Positions 5,375 to 9,373 of a stretch of DNA of 9,373 nt are shown here, piece after piece; the first letter of the stretch is position 1; the number at the start of each line of letters is the position of its first letter. The notes below the pieces were generated by a model. The model made no database searches. It was not told the origin of the DNA and saw only the letters and a list, made by a program, of their open reading frames with translations. A program made the translations under genes and the position numbers. The DNA lies in NCBI GenBank assembly GCA_002786595.1, contig PCTC01000073.1:1-9373 (forward strand), read 5' to 3'. The DNA comes from Candidatus Roizmanbacteria bacterium CG22_combo_CG10-13_8_21_14_all_34_12. GTDB taxonomy: Bacteria > Patescibacteriota > Microgenomatia > UBA1406 > GWC2-37-13.

Positions 5375-7417
5375 GAATTTTTTGACAGTTTCAATAATTG
5401 CCTCAGCGTCAATCTCTTCATAGTGGAGCAGTTCTTCAGGAGAGCCCGAGCGGGGAAGCTTACGGACGCAGAGATGGATAAAATTAGTGACTATTGACCG
5501 ATGGTTAGTGATTAGCAAATTCATTACTGCCTCGCCGATGCCTCCGGATGGATAATGGTCCTCGACGACGATGATATTATGACAGTTATGGGTTAGTTGG
5601 TTAATGGTTACTTGGTCAATGGGTTTGACAGAATAAACATCAAGGACGACCACTTCAATGCCGGATTTTGCCAACTCTTTTTGCGCCTTTAATGCCTCGT
5701 GTAATGTCACACCGGCAGCAATCATTAATGTTTTGTTATTTTTTAATATTTTGGATTTTGAATTTGTTTCGGATTTCGGATTTCGGATTTCGGATTTGTG
5801 AATCTTAGATCCACCAATATGAAATTCTTCTTTTTCATCATAAATCACCGGTGTTTCTTTTCGGTTCGTCCTTAGATAAAAAAGTCCGTCCGTATCTGCC
5901 ATGATTTGTGTCAATTTGAAAGCGGAGACTGCGTCTGAAGGATATAAAATTGTACTGTTTAGAATGCTACGGAACATCGAGATATCTTCAAGACCCATTT
6001 GTGATGGACCGTCTGGACCAATCGATACTCCACAGTGTGAACCGACTATTTTTAAATTAGGGGCAGAATATTGGGCCATTCTCAGTTGATCAAACCCGCG
6101 GGTCAGAAAGGCTGCAAACGTCGAGGCAAAAGGAATAAATCCGAGTTTAGATATTCCTAGGGCAGTCGTCATCATATTTTGTTCGGCAATAAACATTTCA
6201 AAATATCTTTCCGGAAATTTTTTGGCAAACTTTTCCGAGTAAGTTGAGTTAGACATTTCCGCGTCGAGGGCAACGATTTTTTTATTGACGTCGCCAAGGG
6301 CAAGCAACGCATCGCCATAGGCCAAACGAGTGGCAACGAAATCACCGAGTTTGTAATTTTTAATTTTTAATTTTAAATTTTTATTCAATTTCAAATTTTT
6401 AATTTTTAATTTTAAATTGGGGACATTAATTACACCTCGAACGTTAAGGTTAACATCTCCTAATTCTTTTAATGCAGACTCTAATAAATCCTTCGATACC
6501 GGCTTCCCATGCCAGCCCTCTTTATTTTCCAAAAATGAAACACCTTTGCCTTTAATTGTGTGAACTAAGATTATGGTTGGCTTTGAGGCAAAAACAAATT
6601 TTTCAGTTTTGTTGGTTTTCTGAAAAATTTGTGTTGCCGATAAAGCCTTGTAAACCTTTTTTAAATCATGACCGTCATCAACCGTAATCACATTCCACCC
6701 AAACGCTTCAAACCTTTTTTTATACGTTTCTAAATCCCAGCCGAGCATGGTTTCTGTACTTTGGCCAAGTCGGTTAACATCCGCTATTGCAATTAAATTA
6801 TTAAGTTTGTAGTGTGAAGCAATCTGAATTGCTTCCCAAACCTGGCCTTCAGCCATTTCGGAGTCGCCCAGGAGAACGAAGACTTTTGGAATAGACGATA
6901 GACGATGGATAATAGAAGATAGTGGTTGAGGATTGATGATAGAGGATTGATTCTCTATCTTCGATACTCTATTTTCTACAACCATCTTCAATTTTCTATT
7001 ATCTATCGTCGACCTCAATCTTATCCCCAGTGCCATTCCCACCCCGGCCGAAAGTCCCTGTCCTAGTGACCCCGTTGCCACATCGGCGTATTTAAATCTA
7101 AAAGTTGGGTGGCCTTCAAGGTCAGAATTTATTTTTCGCAACTGCATTAATTCCGGATAGGAAATAACTCCGGCTGCATGATACAATGAATAAATAAGCG
7201 GAGAAGCGTGGCCTTTAGAAAAAACAACTCGATCATTGATAGGATTTTTCGGATCTTTTAAATCGAGATGTAAAAATCCACCGAAGTAAAGAGTTGTCAT
7301 TAGTTCAACGGCAGAAAGGGAAGTAGTTGGATGACCCGATTTTGCTTCAGTCGTAGAAGTCAGAATATCGTAGCGAATTAATTTACAGATTTTTTTTAAT
7401 TTTTCAAAATCAACCAT
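5372..7417 (-). CDS. tkt: Transketolase, single-chain, with four in-frame inserts
   Basis: A thiamine-diphosphate enzyme of the non-oxidative pentose phosphate pathway that moves two-carbon units between sugar phosphates. Motifs in order are SGHPTTSLSAVELM (27-40), FSKGHASPLIYSLYHAAG (66-83), the ThDP/metal motif GDSEMAEGQVWEA...N (184 onward, where GDGE is more usual), KGKGVSFLE (289-297), the catalytic glutamate in FIAEQNM (E412), GPDGPSQMGLED (468-478), and a C-terminal domain with VVEDHYPSGGIGEA (617-630) and LPRSGSPEELL. N and C domains are fused in one 681-aa chain. Extra segments are at about 136-175 (117-bp repeat), 260-277 (hairpin), 335-357 (AT-rich LKLKIKN repeat, in the linker between the two ThDP domains) and 538-556 (heptanucleotide repeat). 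Without them it would be near 590 aa. No catalytic motif is interrupted. The start has no Shine-Dalgarno. 1-Deoxyxylulose-5-phosphate synthase is unlikely from the motif order. Confidence 0.93.
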   Translation of the reverse strand: MVDFEKLKKICKLIRYDILTSTTEAKSGHPTTSLSAVELMTTLYFGGFLHLDLKDPKNPINDRVVFSKGHASPLIYSLYHAAGVISYPELMQLRKINSDLEGHPTFRFKYADVATGSLGQGLSAGVGMALGIRLRSTIDNRKLKMVVENRVSKIENQSSIINPQPLSSIIHRLSSIPKVFVLLGDSEMAEGQVWEAIQIASHYKLNNLIAIADVNRLGQSTETMLGWDLETYKKRFEAFGWNVITVDDGHDLKKVYKALSATQIFQKTNKTEKFVFASKPTIILVHTIKGKGVSFLENKEGWHGKPVSKDLLESALKELGDVNLNVRGVINVPNLKLKIKNLKLNKNLKLKIKNYKLGDFVATRLAYGDALLALGDVNKKIVALDAEMSNSTYSEKFAKKFPERYFEMFIAEQNMMTTALGISKLGFIPFASTFAAFLTRGFDQLRMAQYSAPNLKIVGSHCGVSIGPDGPSQMGLEDISMFRSILNSTILYPSDAVSAFKLTQIMADTDGLFYLRTNRKETPVIYDEKEEFHIGGSKIHKSEIRNPKSETNSKSKILKNNKTLMIAAGVTLHEALKAQKELAKSGIEVVVLDVYSVKPIDQVTINQLTHNCHNIIVVEDHYPSGGIGEAVMNLLITNHRSIVTNFIHLCVRKLPRSGSPEELLHYEEIDAEAIIETVKKF
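5770..5797 (-). repeat. Heptanucleotide tandem repeat in transketolase gene
   Basis: Four perfect tandem copies of CGGATTT (plus-strand reading), with degenerate copies on the 5761 side. They encode part of HKSEIRNPKSE, an apparent insertion between the conserved EEFHIGGSKI and the strand leading to MIAAGVTLHEA. Because the unit is 7 bp, gain or loss of one unit would shift the frame. Confidence 0.85.
6355..6418 (-). repeat. AT-rich in-frame repeat in transketolase linker (39-bp period)
   Basis: A 25-nt sequence occurs twice without mismatch, at 6355-6379 and 6394-6418, with a period of 39 bp (13 codons). On the coding strand it gives NLKLKIKNLKL and NLKLKIKNYKL. Between and overlapping these units is the third copy of the 20-nt AT-rich core (6369-6388), also found in two intergenic spacers. 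It lies in the linker between the two ThDP-binding domains, where a basic, flexible peptide would be tolerated. Confidence 0.85.
6587..6639 (-). repeat. Intragenic hairpin insert in transketolase gene
   Basis: ACAAATTTTTCAG (6594-6606) and CTGAAAAATTTGT (6620-6632) form a perfect 13-bp stem with a 13-nt loop. Outer arms GGCAA and TTGCC extend it across a small internal loop. It encodes SATQIFQKTNKTEKFVFA (residues 260-277). Human transketolase has a shorter turn here, by roughly 14 residues from memory, so this looks like another inserted palindrome. Confidence 0.7.
6894..7010 (-). repeat. 117-bp palindromic in-frame repeat, copy C (transketolase)
   Basis: On the coding (minus) strand it starts GACGATAGA and ends TCTATCGTC, a perfect 9-bp inverted repeat. 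It is exactly 117 bp, ungapped against copies A and B, and read in the same frame: TIDNRKLK...SKIENQSS...HRLSS. It sits between GMALGIRLRS and KVFVLLGDSE, just before the ThDP-binding motif. The other five frames have stops. Confidence 0.9.
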
Positions 7418-7423
7418 AGAGAT

Positions 7424-7453
7424 AGTTTAGCAAAATAATTTAAATAGTTTCAA
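7424..7453 (-). promoter_or_regulatory. Possible transketolase promoter
   Basis: On the minus strand, TTGAAA (7453-7448) and TAAACT (7429-7424) are 18 bp apart. The -10 box ends only 6 nt before the transketolase ATG, so transcription would start at or next to the start codon, as for the two toxin-antitoxin operons. The -10 match is only 4 of 6, so the call is tentative. Confidence 0.35.
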
Positions 7454-7479
7454 CTACTGTCTTAGTTTCAAATTTATAT

Positions 7480-7508
7480 TTGACACGATATGAGATTTAG
7501 TATATAAT
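7480..7508 (+). promoter_or_regulatory. Sigma-70 promoter of the abiE operon (leaderless)
   Basis: TTGACA (7480-7485) and TATAAT (7503-7508) are both perfect consensus boxes with a 17-bp spacer. Transcription should start near 7515, only about 4 nt before the AbiEi ATG at 7519, leaving no room for a ribosome binding site. This is the strongest promoter in the window by sequence. Confidence 0.88.
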
Positions 7509-7518
7509 CGTACTAAAT
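7495..7518. promoter_or_regulatory. Candidate AbiEi operator palindrome
   Basis: ATTTAGTA (7495-7502) and TACTAAAT (7511-7518) are perfect 8-bp inverted repeats separated by 8 bp that contain the -10 box. A repressor bound here would block RNA polymerase. AbiEi antitoxins of this family are known to bind inverted repeats at their own promoter through an N-terminal winged helix, so negative autoregulation is the natural inference. Confidence 0.72.
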
Positions 7519-8109
7519 ATGAAAACGTACTCACTATCTAAAATAATAATGACTTTACAAAAACAAAATATCTCCTTATTTGCTATCTCAGACTTTGCTC
7601 GACTATTTGATCTAAAAAATAGCAATACTCTTTATAAAAAAATTCAGAGACTTGAAAACCAAAAAATAATTAAAAAATTGATAAACGGTAAATATTTATT
7701 TTTACTATCTCACGCCGATGAATTTTCGATTGCTCATTTTATTTTAAATCCATCATACATCTCACTTGAATCAGCCTTATCTTTTTACGGTATCATGACA
7801 GGTTTTTCTTATTCCCTCACGTCCGTTACGACTCGGCCACCTAAAACCATATTGCTTGATAATAAAGAGTATTCTTATTCGCGCATCAACCCGTCACTAT
7901 TTTGGGGTTATGAAAAAAATGGTCAATTTTTAATTGCCAATAAAGAAAAAGCTCTCCTTGACTACTGTTATTTTTCACTGAAAGGTCTTCGGACCCCGAT
8001 TGATTTTGATGAGATCGACACAACTCAACTTGATAATAGAAAACTATCAGAATATGCCCATCGATGGGGAGATAAGCGTATAGTAAAAATTATTAAAAAT
8101 ATAATATGA
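7519..8109 (+). CDS. abiEi: AbiEi-family antitoxin / winged-helix repressor
   Basis: A 196-aa antitoxin of the AbiE toxin-antitoxin family, expected to repress its own operon and to counter the AbiEii nucleotidyltransferase. Residues about 5-62 form a winged helix-turn-helix (ISDFARLFDLKNSNTLYKKI, then a wing around INGKYLFLL). The family hallmarks SYISLESALSFYGI (79-92) and NKEKALLDYCY (141-151) follow. Length is typical for the short AbiEi group. The start at 7519 is fixed by the promoter: TATAAT ends at 7508, so the mRNA is probably leaderless. The next in-frame Met is residue 11. The stop overlaps the toxin start as ATGA, which implies translational coupling. The perfect palindrome at 7495-7518 is its likely binding site. 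Identification rests on motif recognition and the adjacent toxin. Confidence 0.88.
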   Translation: MKTYSLSKIIMTLQKQNISLFAISDFARLFDLKNSNTLYKKIQRLENQKIIKKLINGKYLFLLSHADEFSIAHFILNPSYISLESALSFYGIMTGFSYSLTSVTTRPPKTILLDNKEYSYSRINPSLFWGYEKNGQFLIANKEKALLDYCYFSLKGLRTPIDFDEIDTTQLDNRKLSEYAHRWGDKRIVKIIKNII

Positions 8110-8867
8110 TGACTAAAGATCAGATCAAAACTTTGTCGAAATATTACCGAATTGATGGATTTAGTATAGAGAGAGAATATCTCCAGTTAATTTTTTTAAG
8201 CCATCTGTATCAGCACAAAAAATCAGGGGAAATATATTTTAAAGGAGGGACGGCCTTGAGACTTCTTTATGGGTCATCTAGATTTTCTGAAGATCTAGAC
8301 TTTACTTCAATTTACGATAAAAAAATGATAGAAAAAATAATAACGGACGTTGAAAAATCAATTCAATCGGAGCTACCAGAATTAAATATCTCAGTTTTAT
8401 ATTCAGGAACAAATGGAATTATATATAGAATTAAGTATAAAACCTTGGATTTTAAGTTTCCTTTTGTCATTCGCCTTGATATTTCGTCATGTATCAAAAT
8501 TACCGCTCATGAGACGACTCCAATTATTTCTAAATATCCGATCGTAAATTTTCCGATTGTGGTTCATCTGTCTCAAGCGGAAATATTTGCAGAAAAGATA
8601 AGAGCATTACTCGGGAGAAGTAAGGGTAGAGATTTGTACGACGCCTGGTATTTGTTTGAAAAAGGAGTAAATCTTAATCAAAATCTTGTTGAAAAGAAGA
8701 TGAAAGAGGTTGATAAATTATACAATAAAAAAATGTTATTAAAAAAAATCAAAAACTTTTCAGATAAACAATTAGACCAAGATTTAGCCCAATTTTTACC
8801 ACTAAGCCAAAAAAAAGCTATCCCTATGATCAAAACCAAGCTAAGCGAATATATTGATAAGCGTTGA
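8106..8867 (+). CDS. abiEii: AbiEii-family nucleotidyltransferase toxin
   Basis: A 253-aa toxin of the AbiEii/MenT-type nucleotidyltransferase family (DNA polymerase beta fold). Characterised relatives add nucleotides to tRNA acceptor ends or use NTPs to stop growth; the exact target here is unknown. The active-site motifs are complete: KGGTALR (46-52), then the metal-binding pair in FSEDLDF (D63, D65), RLDIS (D125), and EKIRALLGRSKGRDLYDAWYLF (163-184), with K164 and D176 at the conserved later positions. It therefore looks catalytically competent. It begins in a 4-bp ATGA overlap with the AbiEi stop; a second ATG follows directly at 8109, so the start is uncertain by one codon. The C-terminal 60 residues are Lys-rich and helical. 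No promoter of its own is seen. The protein is somewhat short for the family. Confidence 0.9.
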   Translation: MMTKDQIKTLSKYYRIDGFSIEREYLQLIFLSHLYQHKKSGEIYFKGGTALRLLYGSSRFSEDLDFTSIYDKKMIEKIITDVEKSIQSELPELNISVLYSGTNGIIYRIKYKTLDFKFPFVIRLDISSCIKITAHETTPIISKYPIVNFPIVVHLSQAEIFAEKIRALLGRSKGRDLYDAWYLFEKGVNLNQNLVEKKMKEVDKLYNKKMLLKKIKNFSDKQLDQDLAQFLPLSQKKAIPMIKTKLSEYIDKR

Positions 8868-8870
8868 TTA

Positions 8871-8899
8871 TTGATTTTTGTGATAAAGTATTCTAGAAT
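8871..8899 (+). promoter_or_regulatory. Promoter of the hicBA operon (leaderless)
   Basis: TTGATT (8871-8876) and TAGAAT (8894-8899; 5 of 6 to consensus) with a 17-bp spacer. Transcription would start near 8906, about 2 nt before the hicB ATG at 8908, again giving a leaderless mRNA. It lies in the 40-bp gap after the AbiEii stop, so hicBA can be expressed independently. Confidence 0.65.
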
Positions 8900-8907
8900 A
8901 GAGACAT

Positions 8908-9171
8908 ATGAAAAAATTTAATTTTAAAGTCATTATTACTCAGGACGAAGATGGTATTTTTGTTGCTTCCTGTCCATCTATTCCAGGATGTCATTCTCAA
9001 GGAGATACTTATGAAGAAGCACAAAAAAATGTTGAAGAAGTAATTAAGCTTTGTTTAAAAGTTGCAGAGGAAGATAAGGAATATGAAAATACAATCAATT
9101 TTGGAGAAACTGAGTCATCTCAATTTGTTGGAATAACTAATGTCATGGCTAACTTTTCTCCTTCTCTATGA
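8908..9171 (+). CDS. hicB: HicB-family antitoxin, short form
   Basis: An 87-aa antitoxin of the HicB family, expected to bind and block the HicA RNase encoded next to it. It has the partial RNase-H-like HicB core: FKVIITQDEDGIFVASCPSIPGCHSQGDTYEEAQKNVEEVI spans residues about 5-46, with the typical CPSIPGCHSQGDT segment. After residue 55 there is only a short acidic tail (EEDKEYENTINFGETESSQ) and no recognisable helix-turn-helix or ribbon-helix-helix, unlike the longer HicB of E. coli. It may therefore not bind DNA itself. The antitoxin precedes the toxin, the reverse of the classical hicA-hicB order. Its stop overlaps the hicA start as ATGA. The -10 box lies 8 nt before the ATG, so the message is probably leaderless. 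Confidence 0.9.
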   Translation: MKKFNFKVIITQDEDGIFVASCPSIPGCHSQGDTYEEAQKNVEEVIKLCLKVAEEDKEYENTINFGETESSQFVGITNVMANFSPSL

Positions 9172-9373
9172 CAAAATTACCATCATTAAAGGCTCGCAAA
9201 ATAATAAAAATACTTAATCATTTAGGTTTTGAAAAAATAAGACAAGAGGGAAGTCATATATTCTTTAAACATGAAGATGGAAGAGTGACTGTAATTCCTT
9301 TCCATCAAGGAAAAGACATTGGAAAAGGACTCCTGCGTGCTATCATAGACGATATAAGAATTACTCCAAAAGA
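9168..9373 (+). CDS. hicA: HicA-family mRNA interferase toxin, 3' end cut by window
   Basis: An RNase toxin with a small double-stranded-RNA-binding-like fold that cleaves mRNA. The 68 visible residues begin MTKLPSLKARKIIKILNHLG and include REGSH-type motif RQEGSHIFF (25-33) with the catalytic histidine H30. They continue with VTVIPFHQGKDIGKGLLRAI, the usual second half. Full HicA proteins are about 60-85 aa, so only a few residues are missing beyond base 9373. The start is an ATGA overlap with the hicB stop and implies coupled translation; no Shine-Dalgarno is present (TTCTCCTTCTCT precedes). The catalytic residue and fold elements are intact, so the toxin is presumably active and in need of its HicB partner. 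Confidence 0.92.
   Translation, partial: MTKLPSLKARKIIKILNHLGFEKIRQEGSHIFFKHEDGRVTVIPFHQGKDIGKGLLRAIIDDIRITPK

Noticed and set aside
5463..5620. Repeated TTAGTGATTAG and GGTTAATGG-like words in the transketolase 3' part.
   Set aside because: The encoded protein keeps about the length of other transketolases there, so I see no clear insertion.
5901..6089. Plus-strand open frame of 62 codons inside the transketolase gene.
   Set aside because: It is opposite the conserved GPDGPSQMGLED segment and has no promoter or family features.

Overview
The window looks like a piece of a small, AT-rich bacterial genome of the Candidate Phyla Radiation (Patescibacteria), most likely a Microgenomates-type lineage. 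The grounds are the uL1 protein with a long Lys/Glu-rich N-terminal extension and a shortened core, no visible Shine-Dalgarno sequence before any start, A+T-rich repeats between and inside genes, and two compact toxin-antitoxin pairs. TGA is used as an ordinary stop, so the code is not the UGA=Gly variant. The lineage is inferred from protein style; no 16S gene is present.

Layout: (1) 1-1180, the 3' end of rplK (uL11) and rplA (uL1), plus strand, with no rplJ/rplL following. (2) 1277-2470, a divergent pair: a cytidylate kinase-like P-loop protein (minus) and a HEPN-motif protein resembling the catalytic domain of RnlA/LsoA RNase toxins (plus). (3) 2582-5254, a Ca2+-type (P2A) P-type ATPase. 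(4) 5372-7417, a one-chain transketolase (minus), convergent with the ATPase. (5) 7519-9373, two adjacent toxin-antitoxin operons: AbiEi-AbiEii (type IV family) and HicB-HicA (type II). Both are antitoxin-first, have ATGA stop/start overlaps, and lie behind promoters so close to the start codon that the mRNAs should be leaderless. The AbiE promoter has a perfect 8-8-8 bp palindrome around its -10 box, a good candidate for the AbiEi operator.

The most striking feature is a set of palindromic repeats inside coding sequence. One family has three copies of exactly 117 bp (39 codons), two in the ATPase gene and one in the transketolase gene. They align without gaps (about 78-82% identity for the two pairs counted by hand), have inverted GAC(G/A)(G/A)TAGA-like ends, and are all read in the same frame and orientation, giving the peptide core SKIENQSS. 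That frame is the only one of six without a stop in each copy. The inserts lie between conserved catalytic motifs, so the enzymes appear intact but enlarged. Other inserts occur in the same two genes: a 13-bp-stem hairpin in the ATPase, and in transketolase a 53-bp hairpin, an AT-rich 39-bp-period repeat and a heptanucleotide repeat. The AT-rich family shares an identical 20-nt core with two intergenic spacers. This resembles the Rickettsia palindromic elements (RPE) that insert in frame into genes, here apparently in a CPR bacterium and as several families.

The genes do not form one pathway. The ribosomal genes, ATPase and transketolase are housekeeping; the HEPN, AbiE and HicBA genes are toxin or defence type accessory genes.
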